Shown in pieces: positions 24,002 through 35,700 of a DNA stretch of 64,000 bases. The position numbers were made by a program, and so were the translations under genes. The stretch spans positions 672,106,852 through 672,170,851 of the forward strand of contig NC_081412.1 in assembly GCF_030272615.1 (NCBI RefSeq), in the 5' to 3' direction. This DNA comes from Cryptomeria japonica (Eukaryota; Streptophyta; Pinopsida; Cupressales; Cupressaceae). Position 1 is the stretch's first letter, and each line of letters begins with the position of its first letter. The notes beneath the pieces were generated by a model. That model did not search any database. It saw only the letters and a list, made by a program, of their open reading frames with translations, and was not told where the DNA came from.

Positions 24002-25648
24002 TGTAGGGAAAAAAAGCGAGACTAGGCTAGCATGCCCTAATCCTACCTTTTGACACACATTGTGGAATACGAAAGAGCCTAGAGGTATCACACAATTGGC
24101 TACTTGTTTTTGTGGAAGAGAGAGCCATGGGCTACCTATTAGGGTTTCTATTCCTTTGTTGTAATTGAAAGATAAAATGATGCAAGTTCAATTCCTAACC
24201 CCAAAGTGCAAGTATGAACTAATAACAAGATTGCAAAATTCAGATTAAACAATGGAAAGCTGTAAACACAAGGACAAGACAAGAATGAAGATGCATACCC
24301 GAAGTTAAAATCTGAGTGAAAATGTTCAGGATGGGGGCGCAGGCATCACTGTCCTGATTCTGCTCCTGAAAACTATTGTTTTGCAACCTAAAAAGCTGTT
24401 AAAACTGCTGAAACTTGCTGTCTAACAGAGGGACTAGGGCACCCAGCGCCCCTGTCCCAGGGACCAGGGTGCCTAGCACCCCTATCCTAGCAAGACCAGG
24501 GTGCCCCATACCCCTATCTTGGTCTTTTGTCCTGAGATTTGGTGTGTAGCTCATTTTTCGTCTGCTTCTGCTTGATCTGCAACTTGCGACGTCGTCCGAA
24601 TCCCGAAATCTACATTTATATCTGAAAAGGTATGGTGGGCGGCTATATAGAGTTTTGCCTTAGTCAAACCCCTAATTTGGTGATTTCCACCTCCATGAAT
24701 AGCCAGGTTGTATTGTAAAAGTAATGTGTGTGCAGACCTTGTGTGTGTGCAAGATCCTAAAATGCAAGTAAGCAAACTAGAGCAACCTAGAAAGTAAACC
24801 CTAATTGCTTGTAAATGATAATGTAAATGCTCCAAACCAAGATGCAAAGTGATCTAAAGCATGAATACAAATGATATAATGAGGCTTATGCAAAGACATG
24901 AAAACAACATGAAATGATACCCAACCCCAAGGGAGGGGTACAAGCCAATCTTCAGTCGGTGATCCCTTATTGCTCTTCAATGCTTTCAAAGCCCTAAATG
25001 GATGAATGAAATTGATGAATACTTGATAGATGGATGTTGAATTTTATTGAAGTCTTCAAAGATCTTCTCTTTCGCTGCATAGAAGGTCCCTGAAACCAAA
25101 ATTCCCCTCCTTTGAAATGAAGAAAGAGAGCTCTTATATATGAAACCCTAGGTCTTAATTTCAACTTTTGGCCGACCTAGAGATTGAATCTCCCGCCAAT
25201 TTCTTAGGGTTAAGCTTTATTTTATGATTGGATCGCACTCCTAAAATTTTGAGAAAAACGTCTGGGACCGTGTGCACTCTGAGCGCCATGGTCTCGACAA
25301 CTTTTCACCAAATTTTTAGGGCCGTCGGATATGATAATTTTAGAGAGAATCCCGAAGTTACAGCTGATTTCAAGATGTTTTGACCCCCGAAATTAGGCCT
25401 TAAAGTTCAAAATAGGACCTAATTAGGGTTTTAGATTAAATGATGTATTGGAGGAATAAAATGAAAAGGGCACACTTTAATGAAAGGGCCCAACTTTATG
25501 ATATGGGAGATGATAAAAATAGAACCTTAGACCTAATTAAGTGCTAAAGGGGAAATGCAATGCAAAATGCAAAATGCGCCAAGGCGGGTGCTAAACTAGG
25601 TGTGAAATTGTACCACCCTAGCAAGGGCATACAATTTACGACGCTACA
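24002..25648 (-). repeat. 3' LTR of the nested gypsy-like element
   Basis: 1,647 bp, colinear with 29985-31631. It contains three imperfect GC-rich repeats of about 30 bases (ACCAGGGTGCC, around 24430-24530). On the minus strand a TATATAAGAG box lies at about 25134-25143. The adjoining internal sequence on the minus strand is AAAGTGGGGGCTAAA (25649-25663), the polypurine tract. Confidence 0.88.
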
Positions 25649-27473
25649 TTTAGCCCCCACTTTAGCGGTCATATGAACACTACGTGCATATGCAAGCTAA
25701 AGTACAGAAAAGTAAACATTATTTGAAAAAGGGTATATCCATAAGTCTGTCGAACGAAGCCCCCAGCGGTATCTGCAGTACACAGTTAGGAACCACACCC
25801 TACAAAACACACGTTAGATCACAAAATCACCTAATGCTTACTAAGGAAGGTGATGAAAATTTGAGGGTAGCTATATGCCCCCCCCCCTGTTAAGGCTTGC
25901 TAATTTTAGTGAGATGAAATAGGGTATCATGTTTACCACTTCAAATTGTTAAAAAATATTGATGACAAATGCTCCCAAGAAGATTTGATATGAGATCAAA
26001 AACTAATGGAGAATCATTTGGTAAGAAAGAGGACTAAATCTCAATTCCAACACAACAAAGAGTGTGAGGATTTGGGAGTTCTCTAACACAAGATGAAGGA
26101 TGTAAATGGAAACAAAATGCAAAGAGAAGAAAAGAAAGGAAAAAAAGCATGAATACACACATTGGTGATCCATGAGAAGAATAGTGAGAGAGAAAACATG
26201 GACTTCTCGCCCCTCGATCTTGTCTAGGTGATCCATGGGAAAAAGGACATGGAAAACTAGCCCCTAGAGTCTGTCTAGGTGATCCATGTAAGGGAGGAGA
26301 GTGAGAAAGTCTAGCCTTATGCCGCTAGTTCCACTCAACCTCGTGCATATGTGTGTAAGTGAGGTTAGAAGCACCTCATAGGAGTCTATGCCTGAGTATG
26401 CTACAACCTGTATATGTATAGTACAAAAGCGTGACATCTCACTCTAAGAGTCTGTGCTTTGGTTCCGAGAATGACCCATTGCTCAAAAAGTGTAATTTTT
26501 ATGTCATAAGCAAAGTAGAACAAGGATACCTACCTTCATCACAAAAGAAGATACCCCAAAAATGTAATAATGTCATAGATCCAAGCAAGAGAGTTTTGCA
26601 CTCTTTAAGCAAGGATAAGATAGTTGAAAAGGGATATCTTGTAGTATGTGTAAAGGAGATCCTTAGAGAAGAAGAGATCTTTGTACAAAAGACACCTATC
26701 CCCGAGAGGAATTGTCTTAGACAAATATAACATCTTCTAGAATAAGACAAAGAAGAGAATAAGAATGAAATACTTCCTTCTTTTGCGAGGTGAAAGTGAT
26801 TCTTAATGAAGGATGATGCTCTTTTTAACCCAATTGGGAGAGTGAATTCATTATGGATGTATTTTACCAAGTGCAAAAGAGGTTGTAGTCAGGGACTTAC
26901 ACCTCTTGTAAGAGAGAATCCTTGAACAAACAACAACAAATGCATACAAGGAATAACATCAAGTAATAAAGTTCACACCATCCACGGAATAGGAAAAAGT
27001 GGATCCTTAGATAAAAATAAGGAAAGATCATTGCCTCCCAAGGATAAGGACAATGAGAAGGACTTACACAATCTTCTAGGGAGAGATTTAGACATAAGAA
27101 AAATGTACTACATACTCACATGAGTTCATGCAAGCAAGACATTAGTGTATGTAAAATGCTCCTTACAAGAAGTGGGTAGGATAAGAAAGAGAATACACAT
27201 CTTCTCCCATATCTAGGAAAAGAGGATTCTAAAGAAAAGATGATCAATATTTCCACACTATTACCCCAAAGGGAAATTTTAACCATAAAAAGAAGAGATG
27301 TATGAAATCACTCTTGCCCCCATAGGAACAAGAGATAACATAGAAAATTAGGCTATTGTGTTGCTTCAAAAATATGATTGCACTTGAAATTGTACCATCA
27401 TGAATGACAATGAGCCCCCAGTAAATGAGCTACCAATGTCACATAATGATGAGCAACATAATAGCCATTAATG
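25649..27473. other. Internal non-coding region of the gypsy-like element
   Basis: Here the pol genes would be expected. On both strands I find only short open frames without RT, RNase H or integrase motifs, for example 26499-26876 minus and 26431-26730 plus. The DNA is AG-rich on the plus strand. The region is best described as the untranslated spacer of a non-autonomous element. Confidence 0.6.
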
Positions 27474-28418
27474 TTATTTAAAGACATGATAGATTGAATG
27501 AGGTATTTGAATATGACATGCTAAATGCTCAACTATAAGTGAGATCAAAAACATGTATAAAATGATAAAAATTGAAGAAGAAAAGTCACAAGAAATCTTA
27601 GAAGAGGGATGAGTGTAATTTATTAGAGCCTTATCCCTGGAGAAAGGGACTTTATGATGAATAGGAGATAAAGATTCATAAGTGGATATAGAAATTCGAG
27701 GGGATTCATAAAGAGATTTGTTCATCGCCAAGATTTCCTTATGAGGGGAATGAGAGTTGATAGAAGTAGAAGATGATTTAGTTGAAGTGAGATCATCATC
27801 ACTACTAAATATAGCATTCACATTGAGAGATGGTCCTTTAGATGCTTTGGTGGGCTTAGAAAGATTATATCCAAGTCCAAATGAATATTCATGCATTTTA
27901 TGTTCTAAAGGAACTTTAATTCCTTGTTCATTTGTGCCACAACCATTTCCACTATAGCCACTCTTAGCCAAAATGTGAAAACCATGACCATGAAGGGATG
28001 CTAAATCAGAGAGGGATGGTGATGCCCCATATGTCTCAGTGCTATTTGTATTAGAGGAAGATGTTGAAGAGTTATTTGAATCGGAGGTAGCCACAAAGTT
28101 GTTACTGAATTGCTTAGACAAAGTGGGCTTCTCTTTAGTTTCTTCCTTAAATTTTCCCTTCTCAATCTTAGGCACTCTATATTCTCCTACAAAAGTAGGG
28201 TTAAAGTCTAAAGATCCCCAATCATCATCCAAGAGAGCCTTTTCAGGAGAAAAGATATCTTTGGGAGAAGATTCTGATTGAGTAGAAGGATCAAGAGTAC
28301 TAGAGGGGACAAAATCCTTAAAGGAAGTAGATGCATTTGAAGTGGTAGAAGGATTGGAAGTAGTTGAACAAGAAGATCCAGTTCGTAATGGTTCTTGAAG
28401 ATTAGTATCAGCTAACAA
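27474..28418 (-). CDS. Polyprotein 3' segment with a G-patch domain
   Basis: A 314-residue open stretch in frame with the protease upstream, from which one stop (near 28449) separates it. It is serine/threonine/asparagine-rich (SCSTTSNPSTTSNAS). At about residues 147-186 (around 27860-27980) it has a glycine-rich motif of G-patch type: FHILAKSGYSGNGCG, NEQGIKVPLE, then FGLGY. G-patch domains bind nucleic acid or helicases and follow the protease in betaretroviral polyproteins and in some plant LTR elements. The C-terminus is hydrophobic and ends HVFK. No RT follows. Function in the element is inferred. Confidence 0.65.
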   Translation of the reverse strand: MLADTNLQEPLRTGSSCSTTSNPSTTSNASTSFKDFVPSSTLDPSTQSESSPKDIFSPEKALLDDDWGSLDFNPTFVGEYRVPKIEKGKFKEETKEKPTLSKQFSNNFVATSDSNNSSTSSSNTNSTETYGASPSLSDLASLHGHGFHILAKSGYSGNGCGTNEQGIKVPLEHKMHEYSFGLGYNLSKPTKASKGPSLNVNAIFSSDDDLTSTKSSSTSINSHSPHKEILAMNKSLYESPRISISTYESLSPIHHKVPFSRDKALINYTHPSSKISCDFSSSIFIILYMFLISLIVEHLACHIQIPHSIYHVFK

Positions 28419-28451
28419 GGTGTATGTTATATTGTCATAAATGAATTTGAC

Positions 28452-28733
28452 TCACCCATGCAAAGTTGAGGGGACAGCTTGCATACTATGAAGCCAAGGT
28501 CTCCCTAATAGAAGATTGTAAGTCAAGTTACTAGAGATAACATGAATAGGTGTAGGTAAAGTAACAAGACCTACTGTAATAGGTAAGATTATGATACCCA
28601 AACATTCTTTACCAACATTATCAAAGCCTCGAATAGAAATAGAAGAATGTTTAATGAGAGAATGATCCACATTAAGCTTGTCCAATAAATCAATACTACA
28701 AACATTAAGGTCAGATCCATTGTCCACAAGGGT
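28452..28733 (-). pseudogene. Retropepsin-type protease of the gypsy-like element
   Basis: An aspartic protease domain of about 90 residues. The active site is TLVDNGSDLNVCSID, where plant gypsy proteases usually have DxGS (here DNGS). It ends in the flap-distal signature LLLGRPWLHSM and AVPSTLH. The stop just before it (the TGA at about 28734, in ESAIR-stop-TLVDNG) and the one after it (LHG-stop) are single-base changes in an otherwise open polyprotein frame. The domain would have cleaved the Gag polyprotein in the particle. Confidence 0.78.
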
Positions 28734-29789
28734 TCATCTTATAGCACTTTCATTGATAATAACTACAATCATAAGAGGATCATATTGATTTTGAATTTCA
28801 TGAGAAGGTAACTCATCTTGTGTGAACACAATTTGAGCTTTGGGTTTGCTTGTAGAATCAATCAGGGAAGCCATGTTATTATTATTATTATTAGGTGTCA
28901 CTGCAGGTGGGACATCTAAATTTTTTAAAGCATCTTGTAACATCCCATGATAGGCAGGTGAAGTTTGAACTAAATCCCAAACAGAAATCTTTGTCGAAGT
29001 AGTTTTAAGTTGTTCAATAAGATCATAGTCCTTACTAAGCATTTGTGAAATACGTGGAGCTTGCGGAAGAATTGGTTGAGGATTAGGAAGAGAAACTGGA
29101 GTAACAGGAGGAGGATTAGGCTGCCTATTATTTCTAGTATTATAAGTATGGGCAACCACATTATAACTCTCTCTAGTTAATTGCTTGGCATAACTATAAG
29201 GACTTATAGGTTTTCTTCCTTGCACAGTGATGATAGGTTTATTCGGAGTAAGAAAGGAATCATGACCATACCCTATTTGGACAGTAAGGAGAGGTGATTT
29301 AGGAACTTGAAAGGTGGGAGAAGGATAAGCACCTTGGACTTAAAAGAGAGGCTTATTATGCTCATTCAGGTTTATCATGTTAACTAATTTAGAAGTTTTG
29401 TTCTTGTTTAAAGATTTCGATAAAGCCACAAAGTCATCAAGAGCATCATCCAACAAAGCATAATCATATCGATTAAAAGGTTTATCTTTTGATTCAAAAG
29501 GAGACATCTCTTCATAGAGGGGATCATTGAAAACAACCATGTTACTAGATTTAGTGGAAGAGTTGATAGGAATGTACCCTTGAGAGGAATCATTCGACTT
29601 ATCTTTCTCATCACAACGAAATGGCATAGTAACAATGTTTATGAGTTTTTGGTAAAATGAAGGTTTGGTATCTTTAGGGTTCAAAAACTCATCTAAAGCT
29701 TCATCTAATTCATCTTGGCTATACTCATGATCAACATAATTGCATACATCATCATAAATATGAACATCTTGGAAATAAAAATCTGACAT
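28734..29789 (-). pseudogene. Gag-like N-terminal polyprotein of the gypsy-like element
   Basis: Starts at the ATG at 29789 (MSDFYFQDVHIYDD). It is acidic at first (SQDELDEALDEFL), with one in-frame stop at 29340 and a continuing frame (VQGAYPSPTF). A proline-rich stretch (NRQPNPPPVTPVS) and the segment ISVWDLVQTSPAYHGML lead into an asparagine run (NNNNNN) and the protease. No CCHC knuckle is seen. An upstream ATG at 29846 lies in the leader and gives a hydrophobic extension, so I prefer 29789. Similar proline-rich Gag-protease junctions occur in plant gypsy elements. Confidence 0.65.
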
Positions 29790-29963
29790 TTTGAAATAAA
29801 AAATTGCATAAAACCTAAACCACAATGCAAAGAAACAAAGAAACACACTCTTTCTTTTCCCTTTTTTTTTTCTTTTCTTTAATGAAAATGAAACTTAAAT
29901 GAAACACACTAAATCTAGATCTAGATCTAACAAATGCAATGCAAGAGAAAGCAATAATAAGTT

Positions 29964-29984
29964 CACGTCAGGTTCACCAAAATG
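29964..29984 (-). promoter_or_regulatory. Candidate primer-binding site
   Basis: On the minus strand, two or three bases after the 5' LTR, the sequence reads TGGTGAACCTGACGTGAAC. It starts with the obligatory TGG for a tRNA CCA end. The donor tRNA is not identified. Confidence 0.55.
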
Positions 29985-31631
29985 TGTAGGGAAAAAAAGC
30001 GAGACTAGGCTAGCATGCCCTAATCCTACCTTATGACACACATTGTGGAATACGAAAGAGCCTAGAGGTATCACACAATTGGCTACTTCTTTTTGTGGAA
30101 GAGAGAGCCACGGGCTACCTATTAGGGTTTCTATTCCTTTGTTGTAATTGAAAGATAAAATGATGCAAGTTCAATTCCTAACCCCAAAGTGCAAGTATGA
30201 ACTAATAACAAGATTGCAGAATTCAGATTAAACAATGGAAAGCTATAAACACAAGGACAAGACAAGAATGCAGATGCATACCCAAAGTTAAAATCTGAGT
30301 GAAAATGTTCATGACGGGGGTGCAGGTGTCACTATCCTAATTCTGCTCTTGAAAACTGCTGATTTGCAACCTAAAAAGTTGTCGGAACTCCTGAAACTTG
30401 TTGTTTGACAGAGGGACTAGGGTGCCTAGCGCCCTTGTCCCAGGGACCAGGGTGCCTAGCGCCCCTGTCCTGGTAGGACCAGGGTGCCCCATGCCCCTAT
30501 CCTGGTCTTTTGTCCTGAGATTTGGTGTGTAGCTCAGTTTCTGTCTGCTTCTATCGGATCTGCAACTTGCGATGTCGTTTGAATCCCGAAATCTGCACTT
30601 ATATCTGAAAAGGTATGGTGGGCGGCTATATAGGGTTTTGCCTTAGTCAAACCCCTGCGTTGGTGATTTCCACCTCCACGAATAGCCAAGTTGTATTGTA
30701 AAAGTAATGTGTGTGCAGACCTTGTGTGTGTGCAAGATCGTAAAATGCAAGTAAGCAAACTAGAGCAACCTAGAAAGTAAACCCTAATTGCTTGTAAATG
30801 ATAATGTAAATACTCCAAACCAAGATGAAAAGTGATCTAAAGCATGAATACAAATGATATAATGAGGCTTATGCAAAGACATGAAAACAACATGAAATCA
30901 TACCCAACCCCAAGGGAGGGGTACAAGCCAATCTTTAGTCGGTGATCCCTTATTGCTCTTCAATGCTTTCAAAGTCCTAAATGGATGAATGAAATTGATG
31001 AATACTTGATGGATGGATGTTGAATGTTATTGAAGTCTTCAAAGATCTTCTCTTTCGCTGCATAGAAGGTCCCTAAAACCAAAATTCCCCTTCTTTCAAA
31101 TGAAGAAAGAGAGCTCTTATATATGAAACCCTAGGTCTTAATTTCAACTTTTGGCCGACCTAGAGATTGAATCTCCCGCCAATTTCTTGGGGTTAAGATT
31201 TATTTTATGATTGGATCGCGCTCCTAAAATTTTGGGAAAATTGTCTAGGACCGTGTGCACTCCAGGCGCCATGGTCTGGACAACTTTTCACCAAATTTTT
31301 AGGGCCGTTGGATATGATGATTTTAGAGAGAATCCCGAAGTTACAGCTGATTTCAAGATGTTTTGACCCCCGAAATCAGGCCTTAAAGTTCAAAATAGGA
31401 CCTAATTAGGGTTTTAGATTAAATGATGTATTGGAGGAATAAAATGAAAAGGGCACACTTTAATGAAAGGGCCCAACTTTATGATATGGGAGATGATAAA
31501 AATAGAACCTTAGACCTAATTAAGTGCTAAAGGGGAAATGCAATGCAAAATGCAAAATGTGCCAAGGCGGGTGCTAAACTAGGTGTGAAATTGTACCACC
31601 CTAGAAAGTGCATACAGTTTACGATGCTACA
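29985..31631 (-). repeat. 5' LTR of the nested gypsy-like element
   Basis: 1,647 bp, nearly identical to 24002-25648. The minus-strand TATATAAGAG at about 31114-31123 is the likely core promoter. It ends at 31631 and is followed by CACCAT and satellite. Confidence 0.88.
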
Positions 31632-31737
31632 CACCATATGACCCATAACGACATTATATGGTGTTCTAAGGGGTCACATGGTGTCATAACGGGTCATATT
31701 GTATCCTATGACCCCTTAAGACACCATATGGTGTCCT
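31632..31737. repeat. Palindromic satellite, segment 2
   Basis: 106 bp of satellite trapped between two LTR elements, ending with GTCCT, the left target duplication of the copia element. Confidence 0.9.
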
Positions 31738-32188
31738 TGTGAGATTTTGCCAAGATCAAAGGTACAATGAAAAGTATTAAAATAGAGACAAAAGAATGAC
31801 AAGAACAAACTATATTCTCATCAATATGAAAATGATCAACTGGATTCATCAATACAATGAATGTAGGCTTGCTTATATAGGCAAGGCCATATGGATGTAC
31901 GAGCACACAATCATGACATGTGGCTCAATGAGAAATAAGGGTAGGTAAGAAATATTAGGGGTAGGTAGGAGAAATAATATAATATTCCACAAGAGGTGGA
32001 TGACCCACTGAATGTGGAGTCTAACAGCAAAATAAGACCACAAAAGGTGGAATTTCTCCTACAAGCTCTATCCCTATGTGCACACTTCCCTAAGTGTCTC
32101 AAATCCAAACTACGAAGAGATACATTATCCTAAGTTAACTTAAGTAAAGTGTAATAATATCCATAATGAATATTTATTTACACCAACA
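31738..32188 (-). repeat. 3' LTR of the copia element
   Basis: 451 bp. On the minus strand the preceding internal sequence is TTAAGAGGGGG (32189-32199), the polypurine tract. It matches 37583-38033. Confidence 0.92.
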
Positions 32189-32457
32189 CCCCCTCTTAAG
32201 TGCAACTTAGGGGAATGAAGACTTAAGTCAACAATGCAAGATGGGTCTCGGCTACTAGGCCATGATAGGTACCCATGTACAATATGCAAATGCAAGAAAA
32301 ACCATGCAATGCAATCTCTCACAAACAGAGAAAGGGAGAAAAGCCAGTGGGAAAAAACTCCCCCCTAAAAGAGAGATGAAAGAACAAAAGACTCTCAAAG
32401 AAGATGGACAAAACCTCAAAGAGGAAAAAGTCCCCCCCATAAGAGAGGAAGGAGAAG

Positions 32458-33945
32458 TCAGCTGACCCCCCCTAATGACACATCCCGCACCCCCAAGAGA
32501 GCTTGCAACTGCTGGAACTTACTCTCGGTGAAAGGTTTGGTGAATATGTCAGCAACCTACTCTATTGTAGGATAATACTGCAAATCAATGACCTGCTCCC
32601 GAATGAGCTCTTGGATATAGTGCATATGAATCTTGATGTGTTTGGTCCGCTGATGCTAGACTGGGTTCTTCGAGATTGCAATAGCACTCTGATTGTTGCA
32701 ATGTAGAACTGTCGGTCATGGAGTGGTGAACCCAAACTCTGTGAGAATCTGCTGGAGCCAAATGGTCTCAGTCGCTGCGTTAACAACACCTCGATACTCA
32801 GCCTCAATCAAAGAGAGAGCAATAGCATGTTGCTTCTTGCTCTACCAACAAATGGGTCCTGAACCAAGGTGAAAACTGTAACTGAAAGTAGACTTGCAAT
32901 CATCAAGATCACCAGCCCAATCGGAGTCTGTGTAAGCAACCAGGCAAAGTCCTGTGCCTACTGCAGAGTGAATCCCATAGTGATATGTACCCTGGACGAA
33001 ATGAAACATGGGTTTGGTGGCTTTCCAATGAAGCTCATGTGGTTCTTGCATGAAGCGGGAAACCATGCAAATGGCAAATGAAATATCAGGGCATGTATGG
33101 GTCAAGTAGATGAGACTACCCACAAGCTGGCGATACAAAGAGGCATCAACTGGTGGAGAAGAACATTGAGCCTCAAGCTTGACTCCTGAACGAAGGGGAG
33201 TCGGGGCAGGCTTACAATCAGCCATATGAAAGCGTGCAAGTAGATCAAGAGCATACTTGGGCTATGATAGTGTAATCCCAAAAGGTGACTGTGAAATCTC
33301 TATCCCAAGAAAGTAGTGCAAAAGACCCAAGTCAGTCATAGCAAATCTGTCAAGCAAAGCAGATTTGACCCTGCTAATGATGGATGCAGTACTCCCTGTA
33401 ATGATCAAGTCATCAACATAGAGCACAAGTATCAAGTGAGAGTCATCCTATCGCAAAATGTAGACATTTGGATCAGAATGACACCTGGTGAACCCTACGG
33501 AGAGAAGAAAGGAATCCATCTTAGTGTACCAAGCCCTAGGGGCCTGCTTAAGGCCATAGAGAGTTTTCCTTAGTCTACAAACCAAAGAAGTATCCTAGAT
33601 GAAACCCTGTGGCTGCTCCATATAAATCTCCTCATCAAGATCACCATGAAGAAAAGCACTCTTCACATCCATCTGATGTATAGCCCAACCATGAGCTACA
33701 GCAATAGCAAGTGTCAAGCAAATGGAGTTCATCTTGGCTATGGGTGCAAAGGTCTCAGTATAGTCAACACCTGCAACTTGAGAGAAACCTTTTGCAACAA
33801 GCCGAGCCTTATACTTATCTACACTACCATCCGCTGCAAACTTGGTCCAATAGATCCACTTACATCGAACCATCTTTCTCCCCTGAGGGAGATGGACTAA
33901 ATCCCATGTGTTGTTCCCCATCAAGGAACTATGCTCTTCCTTCAT
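32458..33945 (-). pseudogene. Copia RT and RNase H
   Basis: RT begins MKEEHSSLMGNNTWDLV at 33945, with VAKGFSQVAGVDYTETFAP, HQMDVKSAFLHGDLDEEIYM and a stop at about 33597. It continues with LYGLKQAPRAWY, the catalytic YVDD at 33409-33420 (YVDDLIITGS) and LLHYFLGIEISQS. RNase H shows YTDSDWAGD (near 32905), SLIEAEYR (near 32810) and HCNNQSAIAIS, where the expected aspartate of the CDN motif is asparagine. The tail VADIFTKPF precedes a stop at 32458. About six stops interrupt the frame. The lost RNase H aspartate and the stops mean it is dead. Confidence 0.88.
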
Positions 33946-35072
33946 AGCTTGGTCCCACTCAGGAACCCCTGATGCTTCCTGAAATGTCTATGGATCGGAA
34001 GCGGTAGCAATGAATGCATGTGGAAGATTTTGATGTTGTTATTGAGTTGTCCATGTATCTGAAGGATCCCCAACAAGAGAACCGATGGACTCAAGTGTCT
34101 GTCAAGCCCAATGAGGTCTAGGTGGAGGTGGAGAATGAGGCTCCTCAACGACAAGTGGACCCTGCGGAGGGGTAACCCTGCGAGTCGGAGTTGAAGGAGT
34201 CTCATCATCTAAATCACTAGCATCACTATCCATAATGGAGGAAGGTGGAGGAGGTAGAGAGGCTAAGCTAGGAGAGCTTTCCTCAAAGTGAACACTCCTC
34301 TCAATGAACACCTCATGTGTCTCAGGATCCATCAATCTATATGCCTTAACACCCTCAAGATATCAACAAATATGCAAGGTCAACTCTGTTGTTCCGATGC
34401 CTTGCATTTCTGTGGAGGTATGCGAGCCCATGCTAGACACCCAAAGACTCTGAATTGTCTCACAATTGGTTTCCTTCCTGCCCAAGCCTCAAAAGGAGTA
34501 ATACCTTGCAAAGCTTTGTGAGGAACCCGATTCTGGATGTGTGTGGCACAACTAATAGCCTCTGCCCAAAAAGCGGGATCAAGAGAATGTGCATGTATCA
34601 TACAGCTAGCCATTTCTTTGAGAGTTCTATTCTTGCATTCTGCAACTCCATTCTACTATGGAGTGTATGCTATAGAATGCTGAAGATCAATCCCCTCAAA
34701 TGTACAAAAATCCTCAAGTCTATTGTTCACATATTCCCTTCCATTATCTGTACAAAGAATCTTCACCACTTTCCTAGATTGCTTCTCCACACGAGTCTTG
34801 AAGTCCTGAAATCTGTCAAATACTTCACTCTTATGAATAAGAAAGTAGACCCAAGTGAAGCAGGAGTAGTCATCAATGAAGGTGAGGACATAGCGGGCCT
34901 TACCAAATGAGGGTGCTGGAAATGGACCTGCTACATTGCTATGAACAAGTTGAAGAACTTCCAAAGCTCTCCAAGCTTTCCCTTTATCAAACTTTTCCTC
35001 GGGATGCTTGCCCATGGAACAACCTGAACATACACCCTCTGAAAAACTGATTCGAGGTAGACTTGTGACCAT
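33946..35072 (-). pseudogene. Copia integrase core and C-terminal region
   Basis: The zinc-finger CxxC lies in VCSGCSMGKHPEEK (near 35015). In the core, the first catalytic aspartate reads asparagine (HSNVAGPF), the second is intact (CTDNGREY) and the glutamate is intact (NGVAECKNRTL). Two stops between YTP and NGVA at about 34655 replace the usual QQ. The C-terminal stretch has FEAWAGRKP and FRVFGCLAW, then a proline-rich linker (34335-34102, SLASLPPPPSS) leading into RT. It would have inserted the element's DNA copy. The first-aspartate change alone would abolish activity. Confidence 0.87.
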
Positions 35073-35700
35073 GTCTTTAGTGCTGAGCTGCTAAAGATAG
35101 TGGTAGTTGAGGTGACCAAACCACTCATGCCATATCTTACTTTCAGAATTTGAATAAGTAAGCAAGGCCCTAGAAGGTGAACTTGGCACAAAGTGGGAGA
35201 ATGAATAAAGCCTTGAGTTGTCATTGACTTGTCCCACTGCTACTAAGGCATCATCATCAAGTTCCTTTACTACAATTGAATCTGGTGTAAACTCAACCTT
35301 TTTCCCATTCCCATAGTGAGTGATTTGGTAGATAGAGAGAAGGTTGGTAGACAAGTTAGGAACATAGAGAACATTCTCAAATGTTCCATCATCCATGTCA
35401 ACTGAACCTTTTCCTTCAACCTCTACTTGTGTATCATCACCTATGTAAATGTGAGGTACCTTAGATGGCTCCAATGAAGAAAACTGCTCCTTTATAGAAC
35501 CCATGTGATAAGAGGCACCTGAGTCAAGTATCCACTGCTGTGAAGAACCTGTAGTAGCCACAAATGCTTTCCCTTTTCCCTTAGACTGTGAGGAAGAGGA
35601 AGGAGTTGAAGCCTTCTTTGTGTAGGCGGGTGGCAAGTTGATGTTGTTTTTCTTGAGAAGATTTGTCAACTCATCAACTTGCTTGGTGTGGCATCGATGC
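35073..35700 (-). pseudogene. Copia protease and GAG-pre-integrase
   Basis: The active site ILDSGASYHM is intact (about 35510-35540), followed by IGDDTQVEVEGKGSV, NVLYVPNLSTNLLSI and the start of the integrase zinc finger (WHEWFGHLNYHYL). The stretch 35669-35091 is open for 192 residues. This is the best-preserved enzyme domain in the element. Confidence 0.88.

Larger units (their letters stand above)
24002..31631 (-). mobile_element. Non-autonomous gypsy-like LTR retrotransposon (gag-protease-G-patch, no pol)
   Basis: A 7,630-bp element on the minus strand with two 1,647-bp LTRs (24002-25648 and 29985-31631) that begin and end TGTAG...CTACA. A primer site follows the 5' LTR, a polypurine tract precedes the 3' LTR, and CACCAT flanks both sides. 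The coding region covers Gag-like, protease and G-patch segments only. The remaining 1.8 kb of internal sequence (25649-27473) shows no RT, RNase H or integrase, so mobilisation would have needed a partner. The LTRs are very similar and the polyprotein frame has only about three stops, so insertion is fairly recent. Placement in Ty3/gypsy rests on the protease type. Confidence 0.85.
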
